A DNA stretch of 64,000 nucleotides from Bradyrhizobium algeriense (lineage in GTDB: Bacteria > Pseudomonadota > Alphaproteobacteria > Rhizobiales > Xanthobacteraceae). Numbering within the stretch: position 1 is the first letter of the stretch; each line of letters opens with the position of its first letter. This document shows, piece by piece, positions 52,119-61,178 of the stretch. The notes under the pieces are model-generated. The model did no database searches. It saw nothing but the letters and a program-made list of their open reading frames with translations, and was not told where the DNA came from. The translations under genes and the position numbers were made by a program. The stretch lies in contig NZ_PYCN01000007.1 in NCBI RefSeq assembly GCF_003062295.1, positions 186,001 to 250,000 on the forward strand. The letters are read 5' to 3'.

Positions 52119-52379
52119 ATGCGAAGGGCATGGCTGGCGCTAATGGCGGCCTTTGCTGTGTCGGCAACAGTCGCGATGCCGGCTGTGGCGCGCGAGTTTC
52201 CCTACTGCATCAAGGGCTGCGATTTCGGCGCCGGCGCCGGCGATTGCAGTTTTTCGACGCTGGCGCAGTGTCAGGCAACCGCCTCCGGGCGAGATGCGAG
52301 TTGCGCTGCGAACCCCTATTTCAACGCCAAGGCGGACATGCAGACCGATCGCAGCCGCCAACACGGAAGGAGATTCTGA
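52119..52379 (+). CDS. DUF3551 domain protein
   Basis: 86-residue secreted protein starting MRRAWLALMAAFAVSATVAM, with mature YCIKGCDFGAGAG, DCSFSTLAQCQATASGRD and CAANPYFNAKA. GGCGGAGG precedes the ATG. Its stop overlaps the next start (TGATG), so the pair is coupled. A truncated copy of this gene is at 52674-52824. Confidence 0.8.
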   Translation: MRRAWLALMAAFAVSATVAMPAVAREFPYCIKGCDFGAGAGDCSFSTLAQCQATASGRDASCAANPYFNAKADMQTDRSRQHGRRF

Positions 52380-52645
52380 TGCGCATTCTGGCTTTGGCAA
52401 TTCTGGCGATCGGAGCGGCCTCGGCCGCAGTACCGGCGCAGGCACAGACTTACGATCCCAACTACCCGGTTTGCCTGCATGTTTATGGCAGGCTCAGCTA
52501 TTACGACTGTACCTATTACACCCTGCCTCAATGCAACGCGTCGGCCTCGGGCCGCGCGGCGCAATGCGTGATCAATCCGTATTTCGCACATGCATCTCAA
52601 GATCCCTCGGCACGCCGCTACAAGCGCTACCGCAACGGCTACTGA
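52379..52645 (+). CDS. DUF3551 domain protein
   Basis: 88-residue secreted protein starting MRILALAILAIGAASAAVPA. The mature part has YPVCLHVYGRLSYYDCTYYT, LPQCNASASGRAAQC and a Lys/Arg-rich end. It is closely related to the protein at 52824-53078 (signal peptide and Cys pattern nearly identical), which shows a tandem duplication. It is translated from TGATG with the gene before it. Confidence 0.82.
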   Translation: MRILALAILAIGAASAAVPAQAQTYDPNYPVCLHVYGRLSYYDCTYYTLPQCNASASGRAAQCVINPYFAHASQDPSARRYKRYRNGY

Positions 52646-52673
52646 GCGTTATCTGTTTGATTTGAGCACAACA

Positions 52674-52824
52674 GCTGCGATTTCGGCGATTGCAGTTTTT
52701 GGCGCGCACGCAGTGTCAGGCAACCGCCTCCGGGCGAGGTGCGTATTGCGCTGCGAATCGCTATTTCAGGGCCAAGGCGGAAATGCAGACCGATCGCAGC
52801 CGCCAATTCCGTAGGAGATACTGA
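52674..52824 (+). pseudogene. truncated, frameshifted copy of a DUF3551 gene
   Basis: The DNA matches 52216-52379 (the 3' two-thirds of the gene at 52119) but lacks the start and signal peptide, has a 9-base deletion and a one-base shift near TGCAGTTTTT. Its end keeps the TGATG junction with the next gene. It is therefore the broken first half of a duplicated gene pair. Confidence 0.8.
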
Positions 52825-53078
52825 TGCGCATCCTGGCTTTGGCAATTCTCGCAATCGGAACGATTTCGGCCGCAGCTCCGGCGCGCGCCCAGACATACGG
52901 CGGAGGATATCCGGTCTGCCTGCATGTCTACGGCCCGGTCACCTATTATGAGTGCAGCTATACGTCGATTCCTCAATGCAACGCGTCGGCCTCGGGCCGC
53001 GCGGCGCAATGCGTCGTCAATCCATATTTTGCAAATGCGTATCAGGATCGGCCGGTGCGCAGGCGCGGCGCTTACTGA
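52824..53078 (+). CDS. DUF3551 domain protein
   Basis: 84-residue secreted protein, start MRILALAILAIGTISAAAPA, mature YPVCLHVYGPVTYYECSYTS, IPQCNASASGRAAQC and VVNPYF. It is the intact second copy of the gene at 52379-52645. It follows the broken copy through a TGATG junction, so it may now depend on a different upstream signal. Confidence 0.82.
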   Translation: MRILALAILAIGTISAAAPARAQTYGGGYPVCLHVYGPVTYYECSYTSIPQCNASASGRAAQCVVNPYFANAYQDRPVRRRGAY

Positions 53079-53093
53079 ACGACGTCCCTAATT

Positions 53094-53161
53094 GCGCATG
53101 ATCTCTTCGGAAAACCGGATCCACTTTGCGCTAACGCGCCCTTCGGGTCCGGATCATGCGC
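53094..53161. repeat. rhizobial palindromic repeat (GCATGATC type)
   Basis: GCGCATGATC (53094-53103) pairs with GATCATGCGC (53152-53161). Inside are CGGAAAACCGGATCCACTTT and GGGTCCGGATC. It lies between the convergent DUF3551 gene and lolD and overlaps the lolD stop codon. Confidence 0.7.
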
Positions 53162-53859
53162 TACTCCAGTTCGACGACCTGGCCGTCAACCAGCGACACC
53201 CGCCGGTCCATCCGGCCGGCCAGTTCCATGTTGTGGGTGGCGATCAGCATCGCGACCTGCGTCGCCTTCACCAACTGCATCAGCGCACTGAACACGTGAT
53301 CGGCGGTGTGCGGATCGAGGTTTCCGGTCGGCTCGTCCGCCAGCAGCGCCCGCGGTGCATTGGCGACCGCGCGCGCGATGGCAACCCGCTGCTGTTCGCC
53401 GCCGGACAGCTCGGCCGGCCGGTGCGTGATGCGGTCGCCGAGGCCGAGATAGGACAGGATCTCCTCCGAGCGCTTGATCGTCTCGGCGCGTTTGAGGCCG
53501 CGGATCATCTGCGGCAGCATCACGTTTTCGAGCGCGGTGAATTCCGGCAGCAGCCGGTGCTGCTGATAAACAAAGCCGATGTCGGAGCGCCGGATCTGGG
53601 TGCGGTCGATGTCCGATAATTGCGAGGTCGGCGTGCCCGCGACATAGACCTCGCCGTCATCGGGGCTTTCGAGCAGGCCCGCGATATGCAGCAGCGTCGA
53701 TTTACCCGAACCCGACGGCGCCACCAGCGCCACCGACTGTCCCGCCCACAGCGCGAGCTTGGCGCCGTTGAGAATGGTCAATGTCGCCTCGCCCTGCCTG
53801 TACTCGCGTTTTATCTCGTGGAGATAGATAACCGGTACATCTTCTGCCTCCTCGGCCAT
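53161..53859 (-). CDS. lolD: lipoprotein-releasing ABC transporter ATPase LolD
   Basis: ATPase of the LolCDE system, which extracts lipoproteins from the inner membrane. The 232-residue protein has Walker A SGSGKSTLLH (about 48-57), the Q-loop, signature LSGGEQQRVAIARA, Walker B ALLADEPTGNLD and the H-loop IATHNMEL. It is cotranscribed with the permease gene 7 bases upstream. Confidence 0.95.
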   Translation of the reverse strand: MAEEAEDVPVIYLHEIKREYRQGEATLTILNGAKLALWAGQSVALVAPSGSGKSTLLHIAGLLESPDDGEVYVAGTPTSQLSDIDRTQIRRSDIGFVYQQHRLLPEFTALENVMLPQMIRGLKRAETIKRSEEILSYLGLGDRITHRPAELSGGEQQRVAIARAVANAPRALLADEPTGNLDPHTADHVFSALMQLVKATQVAMLIATHNMELAGRMDRRVSLVDGQVVELE

Positions 53860-53866
53860 CTCGTCC

Positions 53867-55135
53867 TCACTCGTACCGGAGCGCGTCGACGGGATCGAGG
53901 CGCGCGGCGCGCCAGGACGGATAGAGCGTCGCCAGGAACGACAGCGTCAGCGCCATGATCACGACCGCGGTGGTCTCGCCGAAATCGACTTCCGCCGGCA
54001 GCCGGGAGAGGAAGTAGAGTTCCGGCGAGAACAATTCTGTGTTGGTCATCCAGGACAGGAATTGCCGGATCGATTCGATGTTCAGGCAGATCAGCATGCC
54101 GACAAAGAAGCCGGTCAGCGTGCCGACCACGCCGATCGCAGCGCCCGTGATCAGGAATATCCGCATGATCGAGCCCTGCGAGGCGCCCATGGTGCGCAGG
54201 ATGGCGATGTCCTGCCCCTTGTCCTTGACCAGCATGATCAGGCCGGAAACGATGTTGAGCGCGGCAACCAGCACGATCATGGTCAGGATCAAAAACATCA
54301 CATTGCGCTCGACCTGCAGCGCATTGAAGAAGGTCGAGTTGCGCTGCCGCCAGTCGACCAGGAACACCGGCCGCCCCGAGGCCTCCGTCACGCTCTTGCG
54401 GAACGCGTCGATTCGATCGGGGTTGCTGGTGAATACCTCGATCGCGGTCACGTCGTCCTTGCGGTTGAAATAGGCCTGCGACTCCGGCAGCGGCATGAAC
54501 ACGAAGCTGGCGTCATATTCCGACATACCGATCTCGAACACGGCCGCCACCTTGTAAGGTTTGATGCGCGGCGTGGTTCCCATCGGGGTCACCGCGCCCT
54601 TGGGCGCGACCAGCGTGATGGTGTCGCCGGCATGTAGCGACAATTGATCGGCGAGCCGGCGCCCGATGATAACGCCCTGCCCCTCGTCAAATCCCTCCAT
54701 CGTGCCCTGCTTGATGTTCTTGGCGATCGAGGTGAGGTTGTTCAGGTCCGCAGACCGCATGCCTCGCACCAGCACGCCGGCGGCGTTGAAGGCCGAGGAC
54801 GCCAGCGCCTGACCGTCCACGACCGGCGCGGCAAGGCGGATGCCCTCGAGCTGGCTGATGCGCTCGGCGACGTCCTTCCAGTCGGTCAGCGGCGATTCCA
54901 GCGGTTGCACCAGCAAATGCCCGTTCAGCCCGAGGATCTTGTCCAGCAGTTCCTTGCGGAAGCCGTTCATCACAGCCATCACGATGATCAGCGTGGCGAC
55001 GCCGAGCATGATGCCTAGGAAGGAAAATCCGGCGATGACCGAAATGAAGCCTTCCTTGCGACGCGCACGCAGATAACGCCCGGACAACAGCCATTCGAAG
55101 GGCGCAAAAGGCGGGGTGCGGGCTGTCTCGTTCAT
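53867..55135 (-). CDS. lolC: lipoprotein-releasing ABC transporter permease LolC/E
   Basis: 422-residue permease with an N-terminal helix (FISVIAGFSFLGIMLGVATL), a large MacB-like periplasmic domain (about 45-265), and three C-terminal helices (FxLTMIVLVAALNIVSGLIM, then two more). It is the single LolC/E-type permease that many alphaproteobacteria use. The start at 55135 is preferred (GGA seven bases upstream); an ATG at 55147 is possible. Confidence 0.94.
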   Translation of the reverse strand: MNETARTPPFAPFEWLLSGRYLRARRKEGFISVIAGFSFLGIMLGVATLIIVMAVMNGFRKELLDKILGLNGHLLVQPLESPLTDWKDVAERISQLEGIRLAAPVVDGQALASSAFNAAGVLVRGMRSADLNNLTSIAKNIKQGTMEGFDEGQGVIIGRRLADQLSLHAGDTITLVAPKGAVTPMGTTPRIKPYKVAAVFEIGMSEYDASFVFMPLPESQAYFNRKDDVTAIEVFTSNPDRIDAFRKSVTEASGRPVFLVDWRQRNSTFFNALQVERNVMFLILTMIVLVAALNIVSGLIMLVKDKGQDIAILRTMGASQGSIMRIFLITGAAIGVVGTLTGFFVGMLICLNIESIRQFLSWMTNTELFSPELYFLSRLPAEVDFGETTAVVIMALTLSFLATLYPSWRAARLDPVDALRYE

Positions 55136-55216
55136 GGTCTCATCCATTACTCGATAATCCCATGATTCGGGCCAAATGTGGCCTTAATGGCCAACATTAC
55201 AAGCGCGGTGGATATC

Positions 55217-56536
55217 TTATCCCGCTATCTTTGCCACCACTTCGGCCGGGCTGAGATTCTCGCGCGAACCGTCGCTGCGACGTTTGATCTCGAGCTTGCC
55301 CTCGGCAAGGCCCTTCGGCCCGACCAGAATCTGCCAGGGGATACCGATCAGGTCGGCGGCCGCGAACTTCGCTCCCGCGCGCTGGTCGGTGTCGTCATAG
55401 AGCACATCGACGCCCTTGACCTGAAGTTCCCGATAAAGCTTCTCGCACGCGCCATCGACGGCAGCATCCCCTTGCTTCAGGTTCAGGATCACAGCCGTGA
55501 ACGGCGCCACCGCCTCCGGCCATTTGATGCCGGCATCGTCGTGGCAGGCCTCGATGATGGCGCCGACCAGGCGCGAGACACCGACACCGTAGGAGCCGCC
55601 ATGGATCGGCACGTCGACGCCATCGGCGCCGGCAACCAGCGCCTTCATCGCGTCGGAATATTTGGTGCCGAAATAGAAGATCTGGCCGACCTCGATGCCA
55701 CGCGTATTGACGCGCTTGTCGGCCGGCACTTCGCGTTCGTACCGATCGGCATCGTGGACGTCCTCGGTCGCGGCATAAACCGATGTCCATTGCTTGATGA
55801 TGTCAGTGAGATCACCGTCATAGTCGACGTCATCGGGCGGGATCGGCAGATTGAGCACGTCGCTGTTGCAGAACACGCCGGACTCGCCGGTTTCCGCCAG
55901 CACGATGAATTCATGGCTGAGGTCGCCGCCGATCGGGCCGGTCTCGGCACGCATCGGGATCGCCTTCAATCCCATCCGCGCGAAGGTCCGCAGGTAAGCC
56001 ACGAACATCCGGTTATAGGAACGGCGCGCCGCCGCCTCGTCGATGTCGAAGGAGTAAGCGTCCTTCATCAGGAATTCGCGGCCGCGCATCACGCCGAAAC
56101 GCGGGCGCTGCTCGTCACGGAACTTCCACTGGATGTGATAGAGATTGAGCGGCAGGCTCTTGTAGGATTTGACGTAAGCGCGAAAGATCTCTGTGATCAT
56201 TTCCTCATTGGTCGGCCCGTACAGCAATTCGCGCTTGTGGCGATCGGTGATGCGCAGCATCTCCGGACCATAGGCATCGTAACGGCCGCTCTCGCGCCAG
56301 AGGTCGGCAAGCTGCAGCGTCGGCATCAACAGTTCCAGCGCACCGGCGCGGTCCTGTTCCTCACGAACGATCTGCTCGATCTTCTTCAGGACCCGGAATC
56401 CCAGCGGCAGCCAGGCGTAGATGCCGGCCGCTTCCTGCCGCATCATGCCCGCGCGCAGCATCAGCCGATGCGAGACGATCTCCGCCTCTTTCGGATTCTC
56501 TTTCAGGATGGGTAGAAAAAACCGCGACAACCGCAT
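55217..56536 (-). CDS. proS: prolyl-tRNA synthetase, short form without editing domain
   Basis: Charges tRNA-Pro. The 439-residue class II enzyme starts MRLSRFFLPILKENPKEAE, with motif 2 FRDEQRPRFGVMRGREFLMK, motif 3 GVGVSRLVGAI and a C-terminal anticodon-binding domain. The insertion (INS) editing domain of the 570-residue bacterial type is absent, so mischarged tRNA must be cleared in trans. Compare the YbaK-like gene at 43951. Start at 56536 is preferred; ATG at 56548 is possible. Confidence 0.95.
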   Translation of the reverse strand: MRLSRFFLPILKENPKEAEIVSHRLMLRAGMMRQEAAGIYAWLPLGFRVLKKIEQIVREEQDRAGALELLMPTLQLADLWRESGRYDAYGPEMLRITDRHKRELLYGPTNEEMITEIFRAYVKSYKSLPLNLYHIQWKFRDEQRPRFGVMRGREFLMKDAYSFDIDEAAARRSYNRMFVAYLRTFARMGLKAIPMRAETGPIGGDLSHEFIVLAETGESGVFCNSDVLNLPIPPDDVDYDGDLTDIIKQWTSVYAATEDVHDADRYEREVPADKRVNTRGIEVGQIFYFGTKYSDAMKALVAGADGVDVPIHGGSYGVGVSRLVGAIIEACHDDAGIKWPEAVAPFTAVILNLKQGDAAVDGACEKLYRELQVKGVDVLYDDTDQRAGAKFAAADLIGIPWQILVGPKGLAEGKLEIKRRSDGSRENLSPAEVVAKIAG

Positions 56537-56710
56537 GGGACAACTCAAGGAATCAGTGGGATACCGGAAGAGGTGCAGTGAAACCGGATCGGGTGCGAAA
56601 ATACAAGGCCGGGGCCGGTGAAAAGCAGCCGGAAAGGCGGATTTTCGGGCCGTTTTTAGGCCTCCTGGTCCTCATTCCTTCACAACGGCGTCATACCCCG
56701 CGAACCGGTG

Positions 56711-58276
56711 TCAACGCACCTGCAATTCATCTTGCAGCGTGATCTTCTGGAAGTCGGTGACCAGCGCATCGATCTGCATCCGCCAGCGGCCGGGCAGCGG
56801 CAGCGCCACGCCGCGCACATGCCAGTAGCCGTCCGGCCCGAGCGTCGCGCGACGCTCCATCGGCTCGATGCCGCGCTCCGGCAAGCTCAGGATCAGCACA
56901 GCCTCCTTGGCCGGCAGCAGGGCGGCATCTCCCGTCATCAACTGCAGCACGAAGTCGTTGGAGCCGACCTTGCCCGGCGAAACCAGCACCTGAAACATCG
57001 CTGCGTCCGTATGGATATGGACCGAGAGCGGCGCCGCCACGGGAACCACCGAGGCGCGCGGCGGCGGCGTGAAGCGCCAGCCGGCGACCACGGCCAGGAT
57101 GCCAACGACGAGAAGGCATTCCAGCACGATCGACCCCAGCAGCGGCCGGGTGTTCTCATGGTTCGCAATGACCGCAGGCGTGCAGAGAAACCGGTTCAGC
57201 GCCGCAAGGCCAAGCAACAGGATCACCAGCGACAGCTTGATCGAGAGAAGGACGCCGTATTGGGTTTCGATCAGCGCACGCAGGCTTCCAAGCTGAATGA
57301 CGGACAGCACCAATCCGCTCAGCACCAGCAGCGCAACCAGCGGCATCGCCAGGCCTGAAAACTGCTTGAGCACACGCGGCAGGTTGTCATTGCGCCGATG
57401 CGCCATGGCCGCCAGCGGCGCCAACGCGCCGATCCAGTAGGCTACGGCTATGCCATGCAGGAACAGCGACGGCCGCGTCAGCCATTGCGGCGAGGCGGTC
57501 GCGGCATGACCACTGGTTGCCAGCGAAAGCCCGACGCCCACTATCGCGAGCGTGGTCAACACCCCGGCGATCAGAATGCTGGGGCTTTTCCACGCATACC
57601 AGGCGATGGCCATCACCACGATCGCAATCAACAGTGACGGCCCAAGGGAGGTAGCGAGCGCGCTCGTCCACGGCGCCGACGTCACGATGCCTCCAAGGGG
57701 AAGGTTGAGGAGATCAAGACCTTGCAGGCCGAGCGAGGTCACGGCACTGACGAGACCGATAGCAAGCGCGCCGCGGCTGACGGTCGACCCGCTCGGGCCC
57801 TGCCCGATCCAGGTTGCGAAGAAGGCGCCGCCGACACCGACAAACAGTCCGAGATAAACGCCGATCCGCGCCAACCAGATCAGTACCGCCAGCGGACTTT
57901 TCATCGCCGGCGGCGCGGCTCCGGTCACGGCGCCGATTGAAAACACCATCGATCCCGCCACGGGATGACCGTCCTGCGAGACCACCCGATAGCTGACAAT
58001 CTGGGTGCCCTGCGGCAGGTCGTCAGGCAAAACGATCAGCACGGATTGGCCGGCCGCGCGCGTGGCGACGTCGCGCGCCTTGCCGCCGGCATCGATGACG
58101 CCGATCACGGCAGGCGTAACGCCTTCGTTGAAGTGCAACTGCACCATCTTCGGCGGCTGCGTGAGCACGCTGCCGTCGGCCGGCTCCGAAGAAAGTAGCG
58201 TCGCATGGGCCCACGCGGCGCTCGCAATGCACAGAGCCGACAGCAGCGCAGCAAGGCTGGCGAGCACGCGCGCCAT
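56711..58276 (-). CDS. CopC-CopD fusion copper transport/resistance protein
   Basis: 521 residues. After a signal peptide (to about 23, SAAWAH) the CopC domain has the metal-binding N-terminal His (HATLLSSEPADGS) and a late GHPV in YRVVSQDGHPVAGSM. About eight membrane helices with a CopD pattern follow (from about residue 130), and the last 120 residues form a periplasmic FixH-like beta domain. Family members move copper across the inner membrane. Last gene of the copper group, ending at 56711. Confidence 0.9.
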   Translation of the reverse strand: MARVLASLAALLSALCIASAAWAHATLLSSEPADGSVLTQPPKMVQLHFNEGVTPAVIGVIDAGGKARDVATRAAGQSVLIVLPDDLPQGTQIVSYRVVSQDGHPVAGSMVFSIGAVTGAAPPAMKSPLAVLIWLARIGVYLGLFVGVGGAFFATWIGQGPSGSTVSRGALAIGLVSAVTSLGLQGLDLLNLPLGGIVTSAPWTSALATSLGPSLLIAIVVMAIAWYAWKSPSILIAGVLTTLAIVGVGLSLATSGHAATASPQWLTRPSLFLHGIAVAYWIGALAPLAAMAHRRNDNLPRVLKQFSGLAMPLVALLVLSGLVLSVIQLGSLRALIETQYGVLLSIKLSLVILLLGLAALNRFLCTPAVIANHENTRPLLGSIVLECLLVVGILAVVAGWRFTPPPRASVVPVAAPLSVHIHTDAAMFQVLVSPGKVGSNDFVLQLMTGDAALLPAKEAVLILSLPERGIEPMERRATLGPDGYWHVRGVALPLPGRWRMQIDALVTDFQKITLQDELQVR

Positions 58277-58286
58277 CGGGACGGCT

Positions 58287-58811
58287 TTACGGTTTTGCGA
58301 TCAGCTTGAGACCCGGCGCTGGCGTCTTGCTGCCAGGCCCATGGCCGCTCAGGCCTTCCGAGGGAATATCGATCCAGCGGCTGACCCCCTGCTCGCATTC
58401 CTGCACCACGGGAAAATACAGCGTGGTGTCCGGCTTCAGCCCGGGGGTGAGAAAGCTGGAGAAGACGAATTCATCATAGTTGTCGTCGACGACCTTGCCG
58501 CCGCTCCACATCACTTCCTTGACGCCTTCAGAAACCTTGCTGCCGTGATGCTCATACTCGGAGGCGTATTTGCCCTTGACCGTCTCGACGGTCCACCCGG
58601 GCTTGGGCATCGGCTTGATGCCGATCACGCCTTCCGGAATCTGCACCCGCAGTTTGACCGTCGGCGATCCCGCGCAGCCGTGCGGCACGGCAAACACCGC
58701 CTTGTAGTATGAGCCCACCGGCGCCTGCCGCTTCTCGAGAGTGACGTGGGCGCTCGCCGGCGAGACAGCGAGCGCAGCAAGGGTGATGACGACAGGAGCA
58801 ATTTTCGACAT
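58287..58811 (-). CDS. YcnI family (DUF1775) copper-binding protein
   Basis: 174-residue periplasmic protein. The signal peptide ends at SPASA, so the mature N-terminus is HVTLEKRQAPVGSYYKAVF. A free N-terminal His and conserved Trp (GWTVET and VMWSGG) are the YcnI copper-binding features. A cytochrome-like His-rich end is absent. 10 bases before the CopC-CopD gene and 10 after PCuAC, so it is within the operon. Confidence 0.92.
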   Translation of the reverse strand: MSKIAPVVITLAALAVSPASAHVTLEKRQAPVGSYYKAVFAVPHGCAGSPTVKLRVQIPEGVIGIKPMPKPGWTVETVKGKYASEYEHHGSKVSEGVKEVMWSGGKVVDDNYDEFVFSSFLTPGLKPDTTLYFPVVQECEQGVSRWIDIPSEGLSGHGPGSKTPAPGLKLIAKP

Positions 58812-58821
58812 AGGCTGTCCC

Positions 58822-59328
58822 TTACTTCTTCATGCCGGAATGATCGTGCCCCGACTGGCCGCCCGCTGGTGCCTGCGCGCCGACGCCCTGCACGTCGAGC
58901 GACAAGGTGACCTTCCCGGCTTTCTCGAACTCCAGCGTCAGCGGCACCTTCTCTCCCTGCTTGAGCGGCGTCTTCAGATCCATCAGCATTAAGTGATAAC
59001 CGCCCGGCGCGAGCTTGACGGTCTTGCCCGACTCGATCGGCAACCCCTTGTCGAGCGCCCGCATCGTCATGACGCCGTTGTTCATTGCCATCTCGTGAAT
59101 CTCGACCTTGCCGGCGAATTCGCCGGAGCCGCTGATCAGGCGATCTGGCACAGAGCCCTTGTTCTCGATCGTAAGATAGCCGCCCGCAATCTTGGCGCCT
59201 CCGGGCGTGGCGCGGCTCCAGGCCTGTGTGATGACCAGATCGCCGGCCTTGACCTCCTGGGCGTGCGCGGGCGCGCCCAGGAGGGCAAACAGGGCGGCGA
59301 AGGCGAAGAATGGCAGAACAGGTTTCAT
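58822..59328 (-). CDS. PCu(A)C copper chaperone
   Basis: 168-residue periplasmic copper chaperone. The signal peptide ends at APAHA. The PCuAC Met/His motif is visible: VEIHEMAMNNGVMTMR and GGYHLMLMDL. The tail has an extra HDHSGMKK, another likely copper site. Homologues deliver Cu(I) to cytochrome oxidase. Start at 59328. Confidence 0.94.
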   Translation of the reverse strand: MKPVLPFFAFAALFALLGAPAHAQEVKAGDLVITQAWSRATPGGAKIAGGYLTIENKGSVPDRLISGSGEFAGKVEIHEMAMNNGVMTMRALDKGLPIESGKTVKLAPGGYHLMLMDLKTPLKQGEKVPLTLEFEKAGKVTLSLDVQGVGAQAPAGGQSGHDHSGMKK

Positions 59329-59362
59329 CGTATGTCTTTCGATTTATGAAGTATGGCCGGCA

Positions 59363-59384
59363 CAGCGGGCGACCAAGCCCGCTG
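59363..59384 (-). promoter_or_regulatory. hairpin in the TlpA-PCuAC interval
   Basis: CAGCGGGC and GCCCGCTG, eight paired bases, loop GACCAA. No T-run follows on the minus strand, so an mRNA stability or processing element is more likely than a terminator. Confidence 0.45.
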
Positions 59385-59437
59385 TTGCCTTAACTTGAGA
59401 ACGCAACGTTAATATTCACAATAGCGGGAGTGCGCCT

Positions 59438-59938
59438 TTATTTGCTCGCGACTTTTTGCTGAACCAGCCATTTTTCAAGGTCCGATATTTCGGCCGAACC
59501 TTCGATCGTGGTGACGGTTCCGTCACGCGCGATCAGCAGCGTGCGCGGGATCTCGCCTTGCCAAGACGGATCGATCTCGAACCGGAGGCGTTCCACAAAG
59601 CCGTCGCTGAAAATCCAGTTCTCCGCCGATCCCAACCCGGCTTTCTCCAGCATCGCGCGCGCGGCGCCCGGTAGATTCGGAACGAGATCGGCGCTGATCA
59701 TCACCACGTCGATCTCGGAATGGTCCTTCATGAATTGTCCGAGCAGCGGCAACTCGACCTTGCACGGACCGCAGGTGACGCCCCAGAAATGCACCAGCGT
59801 CGGACGCCCCTTGTGCGAACGCAGCATTTCCTGCCAGCTTCCGCGCACGAACGGCTTGAGTTCGGACGGCGTCTCGGTTGCCGGCGCGGCGGCCAGAGAA
59901 GCAACGAGGAATATTGCAGCGAGCAGACAGCGTTTCAT
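59438..59938 (-). CDS. TlpA-like thioredoxin-fold protein
   Basis: 166-residue periplasmic thiol-disulfide protein. The signal peptide ends at APATE; the active site is CGPC (Cys56, Cys59) in HFWGVTCGPCKVELP, and the cis-Pro is in EIPRTLL. TlpA/ResA-like proteins reduce copper sites or CuA assembly factors. Its start overlaps the previous stop (ATGA), so it is coupled to the propeller protein. Confidence 0.9.
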   Translation of the reverse strand: MKRCLLAAIFLVASLAAAPATETPSELKPFVRGSWQEMLRSHKGRPTLVHFWGVTCGPCKVELPLLGQFMKDHSEIDVVMISADLVPNLPGAARAMLEKAGLGSAENWIFSDGFVERLRFEIDPSWQGEIPRTLLIARDGTVTTIEGSAEISDLEKWLVQQKVASK

Positions 59939-61149
59939 GATCCATCTCCGATCGGCAGCAGGCGATATCCATCGGCCTTGGTCATCCAGGACAGGTAGGT
60001 CTTCTGCCCGTCGCTGACCAGCAGCGGGTGGTCGGAGGTATCAGTCGTCGTGGCGATCGTGACCGGCGTCGACCAGCTCTTGCCCTCATCATGCGAGGTC
60101 ATCGCATGGACCGAGGTCTTCTCGCCGTCGAACTCCTTCCAGACCATGGCGGCGCCATGCGGGCCGGTCAGCACGTAAGGCCGCGTCGGATTGCGGTCGG
60201 CGCGGCCGAGTGGAATCGGATCGGAGAACGTGCGGCCCTCGTCCTGTGAGCGCGCATAAAACAGCCCCTTGCGGGCCTTGCCGCTGGTGTACCAGCTCAC
60301 GTGATAGGTGCCCGCGGCCGAGATCGAAAGACTGGGGCCATGATGCGGGCATGCGGAAATCTGCCAGTCGTCGTTGCTGACGCGGCGAACCTCGCCCGGC
60401 GTCGCCGGATCGGTGAACGTCATGACGGCGTGATCTCGCACGCCGCCTTCGAAGATGTTCCTGAACACGACGACGGGACGGCCGGGGCCTGCGAACGCCA
60501 GGCCGAGCCGGCAGCATTCGCAGGTGTTGTCGGCGGCCAGCCGCGCTTCGGCATAGGCCGCGCCGCCATCCTTCGATGACGCGAAGAACAGCCCTGCCCC
60601 TTCGTATTTTTTGCCCTCCTGCTGCGCGGGCACCCGGTTGCGCTTGTCGATCCAGGCCGCGAACACCGATCCGTCAGCATCGAGGCCGAGCGCCGCGAAA
60701 CGCTGGCTCTCGTTACTCGCCGTGATCGGCTGCAACTCGGCGAAGCTTTGTCCACCGTCGATCGACCTTGTGGCGAGCACCTGGCCGTTGAACGCCTTGT
60801 CCCTGAAGATCGAAAACGCCAGTGCGATGCCGCCGTTCTTCTCGACGACGATCTGGGGACGCGCATCCGGTCCCCAATCGAGCTTGAGCTTTTCCCTGGT
60901 CACCTGAACCGGCGTCGAAAAGCTGCGCCCGTTGTCCTTCGAACTCGCCACCGAGATCCTGCCTCCGGCCATCCAGGCGAGCCAGAGCGTTCCATCTGAC
61001 GCGAAGGCCGGCGTCACCTTCGACGCGCAGCGCAACTCAACCTCCTCGCACGCCGCTTCCGAGGCATGCTGGTGATGGCTCATCTGCGCTTGCGCGGCGG
61101 TCTGCCAAAGCGAAATGACGAGGGTCGCGAGCAAGCTCATTCGCAGCAT
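59935..61149 (-). CDS. secreted Asp-box (BNR) beta-propeller protein
   Basis: 404-residue periplasmic protein, signal peptide to about residue 22. Five Asp-box motifs (SKDNGRSFS, SIDGGQSFA, SKDGGAAYA, SQDEGRTFS, SHDEGKSWS) predict a six-bladed sialidase-like propeller, but catalytic residues of sialidases are not evident. Metal-type sites are visible instead: MSHHQH at the mature N-terminus, CECCRLG, and SACPHHG. A copper-binding role fits the operon and is inferred. AGGAGG lies before ATG 61149, so the overlap start at 61182 is rejected. Confidence 0.85.
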   Translation of the reverse strand: MLRMSLLATLVISLWQTAAQAQMSHHQHASEAACEEVELRCASKVTPAFASDGTLWLAWMAGGRISVASSKDNGRSFSTPVQVTREKLKLDWGPDARPQIVVEKNGGIALAFSIFRDKAFNGQVLATRSIDGGQSFAELQPITASNESQRFAALGLDADGSVFAAWIDKRNRVPAQQEGKKYEGAGLFFASSKDGGAAYAEARLAADNTCECCRLGLAFAGPGRPVVVFRNIFEGGVRDHAVMTFTDPATPGEVRRVSNDDWQISACPHHGPSLSISAAGTYHVSWYTSGKARKGLFYARSQDEGRTFSDPIPLGRADRNPTRPYVLTGPHGAAMVWKEFDGEKTSVHAMTSHDEGKSWSTPVTIATTTDTSDHPLLVSDGQKTYLSWMTKADGYRLLPIGDGS

Positions 61150-61178
61150 GGCCTTACTCCTCCTGCTGGGTTGTCCGA

